Assembly (NCBI GenBank): GCA_902500775.1
Contig: CABVRZ010000045.1
Span: 1-35,525 of the forward strand
Source of the DNA: an uncultured Nitrospira sp.
GTDB taxonomy: Bacteria > Nitrospirota > Nitrospiria > Nitrospirales > Nitrospiraceae
DNA length: 35,525 bases
Reading direction: 5' to 3'
Below the pieces are notes generated by a model, which searched no databases, was not told the origin of the DNA, and saw nothing but the letters and a program-made list of their open reading frames with translations. Position 1 is the stretch's first letter; every line of letters begins with the position of its first letter. Of the stretch, positions 25,663 through 33,344 are shown in pieces. The translations under genes and the position numbers were made by a program.

Positions 25663-25889
25663 AGTTGTCTTGAGAACCACAGGGCGATCAAATAAACCAA
25701 ATACGATATATAGGTTAAGGGCAATATGCGATCAACCTTGTTCAGGCGTTGTTTTCTGCACAGGGATACTAAGCCAACGACGACAAGAAACACGAGTGGT
25801 AGTCTCGCATCAGATGTTGCTGATCTGTTGAGTGTGCAACCGCCATGGTCATCGGCATGGGTAGGGGACGGAGTCGGATCGGTTGTCAT
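25659..25889 (-). CDS. Small protein with JDVT-CTERM-like sorting segment
   Basis: A 76-residue protein. A short D/T/P/S-rich N-terminus (1-15) leads to GGCTLNRSATSDARLPL, with C18, D27 and LP at 30-31, then a hydrophobic helix (about 31-43) and a basic patch (CRKQR). This Gly-Gly-Cys / Asp / Leu-Pro / helix / basic order is that of JDVT-CTERM sorting domains as I recall them. Unusually, the chain continues into a second membrane helix (about 56-71). There is no signal peptide and no passenger domain, and an in-frame stop at 25917-25919 blocks any upstream extension. The start lacks a good Shine-Dalgarno. The stop overlaps the protease start. It is either a minimal substrate or the relic of a larger one. 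Confidence 0.6.
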   Translation of the reverse strand: MTTDPTPSPTHADDHGGCTLNRSATSDARLPLVFLVVVGLVSLCRKQRLNKVDRILPLTYISYLVYLIALWFSRQL

Positions 25890-26126
25890 CGTGGTTAGGT
25901 GGCGGTATCGCTCACCTCAGCCGTTCAGGTAATCCCAAGTGATTGCACGCCTCCGTCAGACCACGATTTAAACATATGATTTATACTCCCCAACGCCGGG
26001 GGAATTCTGCCACGAACGGAATGAATTGAGCCTTGAACGACAGGGCGGGTACGTGGCGTGAAAGATTGGCATAACCATTTCGATGATTGTCGCACCGCAG
26101 TCCCAGACACCGATCCGCACACATCG

Positions 26127-27266
26127 TTACCTATTTTTGCCCCACGTATAGACCTGGGACACTGCGTAGTTCCAAACGGCACCGACCAGTATGCCAGCGA
26201 GCGCTGCAACGATCCACTGTGCGCGGTTTTCAAACAAATAGGAGGCGATCCCAACATTGGCAAGGGCGCCAAGGCTACAGGCGAGGATGAAGGTCACGAG
26301 CCCTTTCCACCAGGTCACGCCCCTCAATCGAGAGTCGCGGTAGGTTAAGACGTTATTGAGCGCAAAATTAAAGGTCATCGCGGCGCCTGTTGCGACAGAC
26401 TGTGCCGTTGTAAAACCCGAGTGCACTCCATGTAATGCGACGCTCAAGACGGCCATATGGACGAAGATGCCAATGCCGCCGATGATTGAAAAGGTGAGGA
26501 AGCGCACTGGTATGTAGCGACCGATCGTCTTATCGGCCAGCAACATGACATATTCCCAGACGACCATCTCGTCCAACTTGCTTTCCCCGGCGATACGATT
26601 ACGAAACCGGTAGGGTACTTCGGTGACACGCAGTGGCGGCTTGGCCGTCGCAAGGATGTCGAGAAGGATTTTGAAGCCTAAACCTGAGAGATGGTGAACG
26701 GTCGACTCCAACACGTTCCGTTGGAGCATGAAGAATCCACTCATGGGATCTGAGACAGGCTGTTTAAGGATCACTCGGCTTGCTGTGGTCGCAAATCGAC
26801 TCATGACTTTTCGAGATTCGTTCCAGTCACCCGTGCTCCCGCCCCCAGAATAGCGGGTTCCTATCACCACATCCGCACCACCTTCGATCTCGGTGAGCAT
26901 ATTAGGCAAAATCGACTCATCATGCTGCAAATCGGCATCCATCACGGCGATGGTGAGCGCCGAAGCTGCCAACATCCCCTCAATGCATGCCGACGATAAT
27001 CCTCGCCGGCCAACTCGTTGCAGACAACGGACGCGAGGATCGGTTCGTGCAATATCGCGCACGACTGCCGCAGTTCCATCGGGTGAATCATCATCGACGA
27101 AGATGATTTCCCATCCGGCCGCGCCAAGCGTCTCCTCGATGCGACGCAGTAATTCCTTGACGTTCTGAGACTCGTTAAACGTTGGGATAACGATTGACAA
27201 GCGAAGCCACGACGGACTCATACGTGTTGTGCTTTCCTCAGTTCGAGACCGTTGCACGACAGACAT
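26127..27266 (-). CDS. Polyprenol-phosphate sugar synthase-like GT2 glycosyltransferase with GtrA domain
   Basis: A 379-residue fusion. Residues 20-245 are a family-2 glycosyltransferase of the dolichyl-phosphate mannose synthase type: VIPTFNES, the nucleotide-sugar DDDSPDGT (58-65), and the metal-binding MDADLQHDE (D110, D112). Residues about 255-375 hold four membrane helices with the GtrA pattern, ending near WNYAVSQVYTWG; GtrA proteins are thought to move polyprenol-linked sugars across the membrane. The product should be an undecaprenyl-phosphate sugar for an outward-facing GT-C enzyme, possibly the one at 23341 (inference). The start at 27266 is uncertain; ATG 27221 (MSPSWLRLS) is an alternative. 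It is upstream of the sorting peptide and protease on the same strand, after a 237-bp gap. Confidence 0.9.
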   Translation of the reverse strand: MSVVQRSRTEESTTRMSPSWLRLSIVIPTFNESQNVKELLRRIEETLGAAGWEIIFVDDDSPDGTAAVVRDIARTDPRVRCLQRVGRRGLSSACIEGMLAASALTIAVMDADLQHDESILPNMLTEIEGGADVVIGTRYSGGGSTGDWNESRKVMSRFATTASRVILKQPVSDPMSGFFMLQRNVLESTVHHLSGLGFKILLDILATAKPPLRVTEVPYRFRNRIAGESKLDEMVVWEYVMLLADKTIGRYIPVRFLTFSIIGGIGIFVHMAVLSVALHGVHSGFTTAQSVATGAAMTFNFALNNVLTYRDSRLRGVTWWKGLVTFILACSLGALANVGIASYLFENRAQWIVAALAGILVGAVWNYAVSQVYTWGKNR

Positions 27267-27679
27267 TCGGCATGCATGCCCCGCAAACGTTCGCCGCTGG
27301 CGTGAGACGCTATGACACCGTGCCTATGTGGTTGCATCGGTGATGGAGTAGGTCAGCGGAAATGCTCACCCCATCAGTCCCATCATGCAGGCCCACACAG
27401 CGGACTGACAGGTAAAACGACATAGTTGCAGGTGGCGATAGTGGCTGTCATCACCACTTGCTATCGTTACTTCAGCGACACTGCATGAGTGTGTCTTATG
27501 CCCAGGCATCGTGTACGTCAGCTCGAGATGTATGTCAATACGGAAAGGGGCTTGCCACCTATGCTTCGCATTGTCATTAGGGCGCGAAGCAATCCGCCGT
27601 GAGGTTGTGGCTTAGGCTAGATCCCGATTGACCCATGAACGGCGGCATGTTAGAAACAGATCCGCTTGGTTGTGGGTAC
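27267..27679. other. Non-coding region between GT2-GtrA gene and tRNA-Leu
   Basis: About 410 bases without a credible gene. Two inverted repeats are visible: an imperfect CGATAGTGG...CCACTTGCTATCG (27436-27466) and GCTTCGC...GCGAAGC (27563-27569 with 27584-27590, loop of 14). Their role is unknown. It should contain the promoters for both the glycosyltransferase and the tRNA. Confidence 0.4.
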
Positions 27680-27766
27680 GCCCGGATGGCGGAACTGGCA
27701 GACGCGCCGGACTCAAAATCCGGTTCTCGCAAGAGAGTGGGAGTTCGACCCTCCCTCTGGGCACCA
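27680..27766 (+). tRNA. tRNA-Leu (anticodon CAA)
   Basis: 87 bases with the CCA end encoded. The acceptor stem GCCCGGA/TCTGGGC has one G-T pair. The anticodon stem CCGGA/TCCGG encloses the loop CTCAAAA, so the anticodon is CAA, reading UUG. A long variable arm (TTCTCGCAAGAGA) and the T-arm GGGAG-TTCGACC-CTCCC confirm a class II leucine tRNA. Confidence 0.96.
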
Positions 27767-28066
27767 TTATTACGTATAGAAAGCAAAAAAATGCCGAGTT
27801 CGTTGTTGTGATGTACGGCTCTCATCCGACAAATGGTGACGAATGAATCACCGAGAGCATAGGGTTTCCGCACCCAACATCAAGTACCCTCTTGACAGCG
27901 CCGCACTATTAGCCTAATTTCTGTCATATTTCTCAAGGACGTACACAGTGACTCGCTCAATTCTGAAACCGTCAGCGTGGAAGCGGCTGAACATCTTCAA
28001 TCATCACGGGGTGAGTTCTTCCTCTAAGGACGACCCATCCACTTATTTCTTTTAAGGAGGCAGCAC
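27767..28066. other. Intergenic region upstream of the secreted protein
   Basis: 300 bases without a gene. It contains a candidate promoter (27892-27920) and ends in the strong ribosome binding site of the next gene. Confidence 0.4.
27892..27920 (+). promoter_or_regulatory. Candidate promoter of the secreted protein gene
   Basis: A perfect -35 TTGACA (27892-27897), a 17-base spacer and a weak -10 TAATTT (27915-27920, 3 of 6). The transcript would have a leader of about 140 bases. Confidence 0.4.
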
Positions 28067-28843
28067 ATGCGTAACGTGTTGGCACTGGGAGCCGCCCTAC
28101 TTTGCGTCGGCTCTATGGGCGCTATGAATGTTGCAGTGGCACAAGAGCGACTCCAGCAATCATCCGGGGGATCTGCACTGGGTGTGGGAACAGGGGTGGG
28201 AGACGTGTCTGGTAACTCGAATCGCGTTCAGGCCTATGACCGGAATGCATTCCTCGACCGACTCTCTCTTCCGGAGACGATCTACGGTCGTGTGCTGGCG
28301 ATCGATTTTCCGGCTGGAAAAATGCTGCTTGAAACCGGTGGGAGCTCGCATGATGAAGGCCGTGCGGGAGCGGGAGTGATGAGTTCCATGACGGTCTACT
28401 TTGACGAGAGAACCAGCCTGGAGCAAATCAAAGTATTGAACAATGGAGATGATATTTCTCTCCAAGTAATTGAAGCGGTCACCCCCCATCAGCAATATGG
28501 GGTTGGGCATAAGATTGTTCGAGAAGTATATTTGCTGCGTGGGAATGAGCGGCTCGCCGGATTTGGGGGGTTGGGGCAACGTCCGAATCCGTCAACTGAG
28601 CGCGCTATAGAAACGAGCAGTGGTAGCACCACGGGGGGAGTGGCAGGATCCGTGTTGCCAGGTAAGATCACCGGGACCATCGACACCACAATCGGTGAAT
28701 TTACCGGTTCTGCTCCCTGTTGGAACTGTGAACCTCAGCCAGGCTGGGGCTATCAAACAGTCGCACCGGAAACAAAGATTCCGAACAAGTCTGATTACGG
28801 CACGGACACATCGAAGCCAAATTTGATCAAAGGCTTCAATTGA
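28067..28843 (+). CDS. Secreted hypothetical protein
   Basis: 258 residues, no family recognised. A clear Sec signal peptide (about 1-26, MRNVLALGAALLCVG to VAVAQ) is followed by a glycine- and serine-rich segment, then a compact beta-rich core (about 68-155) with IYGRVLAIDFPAGKMLLETG and MTVYFDERTSLEQ, which resembles a small OB/SH3-like barrel in layout only. The tail is rich in G, T, P and K, with one CWNC pair (about residues 221-224) that could form a disulfide. A strong Shine-Dalgarno (AAGGAGG) and its own terminator show a well-expressed single-gene unit. Periplasmic or extracellular; function unknown. Confidence 0.8.
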   Translation: MRNVLALGAALLCVGSMGAMNVAVAQERLQQSSGGSALGVGTGVGDVSGNSNRVQAYDRNAFLDRLSLPETIYGRVLAIDFPAGKMLLETGGSSHDEGRAGAGVMSSMTVYFDERTSLEQIKVLNNGDDISLQVIEAVTPHQQYGVGHKIVREVYLLRGNERLAGFGGLGQRPNPSTERAIETSSGSTTGGVAGSVLPGKITGTIDTTIGEFTGSAPCWNCEPQPGWGYQTVAPETKIPNKSDYGTDTSKPNLIKGFN

Positions 28844-28873
28844 GACGTTTTGGAGTCTGAGCCTTGTGATAGG

Positions 28874-28903
28874 GGGGGCAGCTGTTGCTGCCCCCTTTTT
28901 TTT
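28874..28903 (+). terminator. Rho-independent terminator
   Basis: A perfect 9-bp stem GGGGGCAGC / GCTGCCCCC with loop TGTT, followed by eight T. It lies 30 bases after the stop of the secreted protein gene. Confidence 0.95.
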
Positions 28904-28975
28904 AAGGCGAATTGCGAATGGCTTACCAATAGAAATTAACTGATCATCGGCGAGCTGGATCGCTATCTTCTTTGA

Positions 28976-29254
28976 ATGACTGAGTCTGTGACCATGAGTG
29001 AACAAGAGAAGTCAGCTGCTACTCCCACCTCAGAGCTTGATCTGCGCGGAGTGATTTGTCCCTATAACTTCGTGAAGACGAAGCTCAAGCTTGAGACCAT
29101 GAAAGAGGGAGAGGTCCTGTCGGTCCTCCTGGATGAGGGGGATCCAATTCGAAATGTCCCGCGCAGTGTCGCGAATGAAGGACACACGGTCTTGGGCCAA
29201 GAACGAGTGGATCAAGCCTATCGCGTCTTGATTCGGCGAGAGGATAGCGACTGA
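28976..29254 (+). CDS. TusA-family sulfurtransferase-like protein
   Basis: A 92-residue SirA/TusA-fold protein. LDLRGVICPYNFVKTKLKLETM holds the conserved cysteine C28 in a CPxx motif (CPYN rather than the usual CPxP), followed by the expected GEVLSVLLDEGDPIRNVPR segment. TusA proteins relay persulfide sulfur, for example to tRNA thiolation or sulfur oxidation; which one applies here is unknown. ATG 28976 has no clear ribosome binding site; ATG 28994 (MSEQEK) would shorten it by six residues. It stands alone, convergent with the RsmI-like gene. Confidence 0.85.
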   Translation: MTESVTMSEQEKSAATPTSELDLRGVICPYNFVKTKLKLETMKEGEVLSVLLDEGDPIRNVPRSVANEGHTVLGQERVDQAYRVLIRREDSD

Positions 29255-29349
29255 GGGGTGTTGAACATCCCTACGCCCTCGTCGAAGACGTCTCCGTTCA
29301 TTCAATACCCACGTTGGTTGCCATAATTCTGTGAGTGAGTCTGCCCCGT

Positions 29350-30090
29350 CTATCGCCGTTTTCTCCCCGACACAACAATCGTGATGTCTTCTCTTTGTAT
29401 GCCACAGAGTCGCCTGCTTACCTGACGTGCGGTTCCGCGAATCATCATCTCATTCGGTTTGGTCATGTCACAGGCCGCAGCGACAAGCCGTCGTGGTGCA
29501 AGACGACCAATGGTTTGAAACGCACGTGTAGCAGTGGTTCGAGTACCATAGGCAACAGTTGGCACCTCCTTCTTCAATGCATCAGTCAAGCATCGTGAGA
29601 GACGCGGACCGGTGCTCGGGAGCTGGCCAAGGAAATAGAACGACTCGCAAGGAAAGCCCGCAATAGTCAGCGCAGCAATTCCTGCGGACGATCCAGGGAT
29701 CGGAATCACTGGAATGCCTAGGGCATGGGCTCCCGCCACCAATCGAACGCCTGGATCCACAATAAGAGGCGAGCCCCTGTCTGCAACGAGGGCAATCCTG
29801 GCTCCCTGTCGTACGCGTTCGAGCAACACCGCCACCTTTTCCTTCACATTCACAGGACCATAGCTCGTCACCGTCGTTGAGATCCGATGATGCACGAGCA
29901 GCCGCTGTGTCAGTCTAGGATCTTCTGAGGCAATGAGATCAACGGATTTCAAGATCGCCAAGGCACGGAGGGTCAGATCATCAGGATGTCCGATGGGAAC
30001 GGCCACCACATACACCCCCCCCCTCCCAACCGATGGGTTGACCGAAGCCCTTGACGTGCCAGCGTTTTCTTGACTCTGTTTAGGCGGCAC
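29350..30090 (-). CDS. Divergent RsmI-like (SAM-dependent) methyltransferase
   Basis: A 246-residue protein of the tetrapyrrole-methylase fold closest to RsmI, the 16S rRNA C1402 2'-O-methyltransferase. The framework is present: VYVVAVPIGHPDDLTLRAL, DLIASEDPRLT, IVDPGVRLV and PIPGSSAGIAAL. Several RsmI hallmarks are altered: SYGPVN instead of SYHxHN, VADRGSP instead of SDAGTP, YGTRTTA instead of YEAPHR, and DMTKPNE instead of RELTKxxE. It may have changed substrate or be a degraded paralogue. A GTG at 30090 is the only upstream start seen, and the hem operon promoter lies within its first codons. It is also about 30 residues shorter than typical RsmI. Confidence 0.75.
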   Translation of the reverse strand: MPPKQSQENAGTSRASVNPSVGRGGVYVVAVPIGHPDDLTLRALAILKSVDLIASEDPRLTQRLLVHHRISTTVTSYGPVNVKEKVAVLLERVRQGARIALVADRGSPLIVDPGVRLVAGAHALGIPVIPIPGSSAGIAALTIAGFPCESFYFLGQLPSTGPRLSRCLTDALKKEVPTVAYGTRTTATRAFQTIGRLAPRRLVAAACDMTKPNEMMIRGTARQVSRRLCGIQREDITIVVSGRKRR

Positions 30091-30099
30091 CGATATAAT
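30070..30099 (+). promoter_or_regulatory. Near-consensus sigma70 promoter of the hem operon
   Basis: TTGACT (30070-30075), an 18-base spacer and TATAAT (30094-30099). The -10 is perfect and the -35 is 5 of 6. Transcription would start near 30106, about 47 bases before ccsA. The -35 lies inside the 5' coding end of the opposite RsmI-like gene. Confidence 0.7.
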
Positions 30100-30152
30100 T
30101 TCCTTTTGAGCTGTGTGAACGTCGGGGTAGAGATTCTACGGGGACATTCCCA

Positions 30153-30956
30153 ATGGCGGCCGTCTGCTTCATGATCACCTTGATCCTGTACATTGTGGCC
30201 ACAGGGTTGTTTCTGTCCTACTCCCTGAGACGGTCTGAGGCCCTTTCAAACGTGTCCCTGGGCATGACCACCGTCGGATTCGCGTCCCACACGATCACCC
30301 TGGTCATGAGGATGACGGGGGCCTCGTCATCGGCCCCACCGAGTTTTTCCGATGCCTTGTCGTTTTTCTCCTGGATGATCATCCTCGTGCTTCTCATCGT
30401 CGAATTTCGTCATCGGATTCACGTGCTGGGATCCTTCATGGTCCCCTTGGCGCTCGTCTCGCTCATCTCGGCGGCAGTTCTCCCGGAAAGCGAGCCGACG
30501 CTTCAGCCTGTCTTCACGACCTTGTGGTTTCATGTCACCCTGAGTATGTTGGGTACCGTCGGATTTGCCGTCGCATTTGTTGCGGGAGTGATGTACCTCA
30601 TTCAAGATCGGCTCCTCAAGTCGAAACAGTTCAACGTGCTCTATAGCAAGCTGCCGGCGCTCGACTTTCTCGATCATCTGAACCAGCAGTCGATCGTCTT
30701 AGGGTTCCCATTACTGACCTTGGGAATCGTGACGGGCGCCATCTCCGCCGAGTTCGCGCGCGGATCGTATGTCAGCTGGAATCCTGAACAAACGTGGGCC
30801 GTCGTGACCTGGCTTTTTTATTTTGTCGTTCTCCTCGGACGACTGACCATCGGCTGGAGAGCCAAGCGAGCGGCCTATCTTACAGTGATTGGATTTGCCT
30901 GTGTCATCCTGACATTGGTCGGCGTGCTGCTCAAAGGGCACACTGCCTTGTCGTAG
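30153..30956 (+). CDS. CcsA/HemX-type cytochrome c assembly protein
   Basis: A 267-residue integral membrane protein with eight hydrophobic helices. The WWD-like signature of the CcsA/CcmC/HemX group is present as SYVSWNPEQTWAVVTWLFYF near residues 209-228, the heme-handling segment between helices. By neighbourhood it is the HemX/CcsA type that precedes hemA: it could present heme for cytochrome c maturation or regulate HemA. The two roles cannot be separated here. GGGGA lies upstream of the ATG, and hemA follows after 20 bp. First gene of the tetrapyrrole operon. Confidence 0.85.
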   Translation: MAAVCFMITLILYIVATGLFLSYSLRRSEALSNVSLGMTTVGFASHTITLVMRMTGASSSAPPSFSDALSFFSWMIILVLLIVEFRHRIHVLGSFMVPLALVSLISAAVLPESEPTLQPVFTTLWFHVTLSMLGTVGFAVAFVAGVMYLIQDRLLKSKQFNVLYSKLPALDFLDHLNQQSIVLGFPLLTLGIVTGAISAEFARGSYVSWNPEQTWAVVTWLFYFVVLLGRLTIGWRAKRAAYLTVIGFACVILTLVGVLLKGHTALS

Positions 30957-30976
30957 GGTATAAGTGTGATTGTTCC

Positions 30977-32368
30977 ATGCATCTGATCGTCGTCGGTTTA
31001 AGTCATAAGACGGCTCCGGTGGAAATCCGGGAGCGGCTGGCTGTTCCCGAAAGTCGTCTTGGCGAAGCTCTCATCCGTCTCTGTTCTTACCCAGGTGTAA
31101 AGGAAGGGATTTTGCTGTCGACCTGCAATCGAGTCGAAGTGTACTCCGTGGTCGATGATGTTGAGACAGGATATGGCCGCATCCAGGAATTTCTCGCCGA
31201 CACACATCTCTCGTTGTCGTCTGAGCAGTTGACGCCGCATTTGTATTGGCATACGGGGGATCGAGCGATTGCTCACCTGTTTCGCGTAGCGTCCAGCCTG
31301 GATTCCATGATCATCGGTGAGTCCCAAATCTTAGGACAACTGAAAGACGCCTTCGAGGTTGCCCTGGCACATAAAGCCACCGGTGTGATCATGAACAAAG
31401 TGGTGAAGAAGGCGATCTCTGTGGCCAAGCGTGTGCGCACCGAGACGAAGATTGCCGAGATGGCGGTCTCCGTGAGTTATGCTGCCGTGGAGTTGGCTAA
31501 AAAGATCTTTTCGAATCTGCATGAGAAGACGGTCCTCTTGGTCGGGGCCGGTGAAATGGCAAAACTGGCGGCGAAGCATCTGATCGCAAATGGCGTGGAG
31601 CATGTACGGATCACCACCAGAACTCCGCAACATGCGGTTGATCTCGCCGAGCAGTTTGGAGGAACCGCCGTCCCGTTCGATCAGTTCAAGGATGACATGG
31701 CTTCGGCGGACATCGTGCTGGTCTCCACCGGCGCAGCCCATTACTTAGTTGGAGCCGAGGACGTGCATCGGGCCGTCGAAGAACGGATGAATCGTCCGAT
31801 GTTCCTGATCGATATTTCCGTTCCACGAAACATCGATCCCGCGGTCCGCCATGTCGACAACGCGTTCCTCTTCGATATCGATGATCTCAAGCAACGAGTA
31901 GAACAGAACCGTGCCGAACGGGTGCAGGAGGCGGAGAAGGCCGAGCGCATGGTGATTGAAGAAGTGACGACGATCCTCGATTGGATGAAATCGTTGGAGG
32001 TGACGCCGACGATCGTCGCCCTTCGCAACCGGGCGGAGGATATCAAGCGAGCGGAAGTCGAGAAAGTGCTTGGAAGGCTGGGACACCTGTCCGCACAGGA
32101 TCGAGAACTCGTCGAAGGTCTCGCCTCGTCCATCGTCAACAAATTGATTCATCGAACGATGGTGACGTTGAAAACTGAGGTCAATTCGTCGAGTGGCCCG
32201 GCGTTCGTTGAGGCAGCCCGTCGGTTCTATTCCCTCGATCAACCCTCTCCGTCCTCACAACAGACAGGGATGTATTCCGAATCGCCTCGGTACCTCACAG
32301 ACAATCGTCCTCACTCCGATGTTGAGGAACAGGCCCCAGAATCCTCGATTCCCAAACGAGCCCGCTAG
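30977..32368 (+). CDS. hemA: Glutamyl-tRNA reductase
   Basis: A 463-residue enzyme that reduces glutamyl-tRNA(Glu) to glutamate-1-semialdehyde, the first committed step of C5 heme synthesis. MHLIVVGLSHKTAPVEIRER opens the protein; the thioester-forming cysteine is C50 in LLSTCNRVEVY; SLDSMIIGESQILGQ follows; the NADPH domain has VLLVGAGEMAKLAAKHL; the C-terminal dimerisation helix is intact, with a proline/serine-rich tail. The start is ATG 30977; a longer frame from 30794 only overlaps ccsA. Gap to hemC is 28 bp. Confidence 0.97.
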   Translation: MHLIVVGLSHKTAPVEIRERLAVPESRLGEALIRLCSYPGVKEGILLSTCNRVEVYSVVDDVETGYGRIQEFLADTHLSLSSEQLTPHLYWHTGDRAIAHLFRVASSLDSMIIGESQILGQLKDAFEVALAHKATGVIMNKVVKKAISVAKRVRTETKIAEMAVSVSYAAVELAKKIFSNLHEKTVLLVGAGEMAKLAAKHLIANGVEHVRITTRTPQHAVDLAEQFGGTAVPFDQFKDDMASADIVLVSTGAAHYLVGAEDVHRAVEERMNRPMFLIDISVPRNIDPAVRHVDNAFLFDIDDLKQRVEQNRAERVQEAEKAERMVIEEVTTILDWMKSLEVTPTIVALRNRAEDIKRAEVEKVLGRLGHLSAQDRELVEGLASSIVNKLIHRTMVTLKTEVNSSSGPAFVEAARRFYSLDQPSPSSQQTGMYSESPRYLTDNRPHSDVEEQAPESSIPKRAR

Positions 32369-32396
32369 CGTACACGTACAAAGAAAGGATCGCCCT

Positions 32397-33344
32397 GTGT
32401 CGACATCGAACGGTCAACGCTCAACCCTGGTACTTGGAACAAGGGGGAGTAAGTTGGCGCTTTGTCAGAGTGAATGGTTCCAATCAAAGGTGCACGAGGT
32501 TGCGCCAGAGGTTCGCGTCACTCTCAAAACAATTCAGACGTCAGGAGACAAGATCGTTGATGTCCCACTGGCCAAGATCGGTGGAAAAGGGCTGTTCGTC
32601 AAAGAAATTGAAGATGCGTTGCTCGCCAGTGACATTGATTTCGCCGTTCACAGCATGAAAGACGTGCCGGCGCAACTTCCGGCAGGGCTGGATATTCTCT
32701 GCGTGCCGGTACGTGAGGATGCCCGCGATGCCCTCATCAGCCGAACCGGTTGTTCGTTCCAAGAACTTCCCCTCGGAGCGACGATCGGGACGGCCAGTCT
32801 CCGCCGCCAAGCCCAATTGTTACAGGCCAGGCCAGACCTCACAATCACCATGCTGCGTGGAAATCTCGATACCAGGCTGCGAAAACTGAAGGAGGGGCAG
32901 TTTGACGCGATTGTCTTAGCCGCAGCCGGCTTGCACCGGTTGGCATGGACTCAAACCATCACCGAATATCTCCCTCCCGTCCTCAGTCTTCCTGCGATCG
33001 GGCAGGGCGCACTCGGTATCGAAGGTCGTGCTGACGACGCCTTTGTCCGCTCGATCTTATCGCGGCTCAGCCACCAAGACACTCACACCACGGTCACGGC
33101 TGAACGGGCGTTTTTGCAGCGGTTAGAGGGTGGCTGTCAGGTACCCATTGCCGCGCATGCGACCTTATCCGGTGAACAACTGGTTCTGGAGGGACTGATC
33201 GCGAGCGTCGATGGAAAAACAATCTTTCGTGATCAGATTGAGGGCACTGGTCAACAGGCCCAGGCACTCGGGGTCCAGTTGGCGGAACGACTGTTGACAC
33301 GGGGCGGAGACAAAATTCTTCGGGAAATCTACGGATCGGCATGA
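32397..33344 (+). CDS. hemC: Porphobilinogen deaminase (hydroxymethylbilane synthase)
   Basis: A 315-residue enzyme that polymerises four porphobilinogens to hydroxymethylbilane. It has LVLGTRGSKLALCQ, KDVPAQLPAGLDI, TASLRRQAQLL, MLRGNLDTRLRKL and the dipyrromethane cofactor cysteine C247 in EGGCQVPIAAHA. The start is a GTG at 32397 with AAAGGA 7 bases upstream; the longer frame to 32193 lies inside hemA and is non-homologous. Its stop overlaps the next start by 4 bp (ATGA). Confidence 0.97.
   Translation: MSTSNGQRSTLVLGTRGSKLALCQSEWFQSKVHEVAPEVRVTLKTIQTSGDKIVDVPLAKIGGKGLFVKEIEDALLASDIDFAVHSMKDVPAQLPAGLDILCVPVREDARDALISRTGCSFQELPLGATIGTASLRRQAQLLQARPDLTITMLRGNLDTRLRKLKEGQFDAIVLAAAGLHRLAWTQTITEYLPPVLSLPAIGQGALGIEGRADDAFVRSILSRLSHQDTHTTVTAERAFLQRLEGGCQVPIAAHATLSGEQLVLEGLIASVDGKTIFRDQIEGTGQQAQALGVQLAERLLTRGGDKILREIYGSA

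Noticed and set aside
25925-26126. A longer passenger protein upstream of the sorting peptide
   Set aside because: All minus-strand frames are closed by stops, and the one open frame ends at 25925 in a different phase.
30794-30976. N-terminal extension of HemA
   Set aside because: It lies inside ccsA in another frame; HemA homology starts exactly at ATG 30977.
32193-32396. N-terminal extension of HemC
   Set aside because: It lies inside hemA in another frame; a Shine-Dalgarno and the homology point to GTG 32397.
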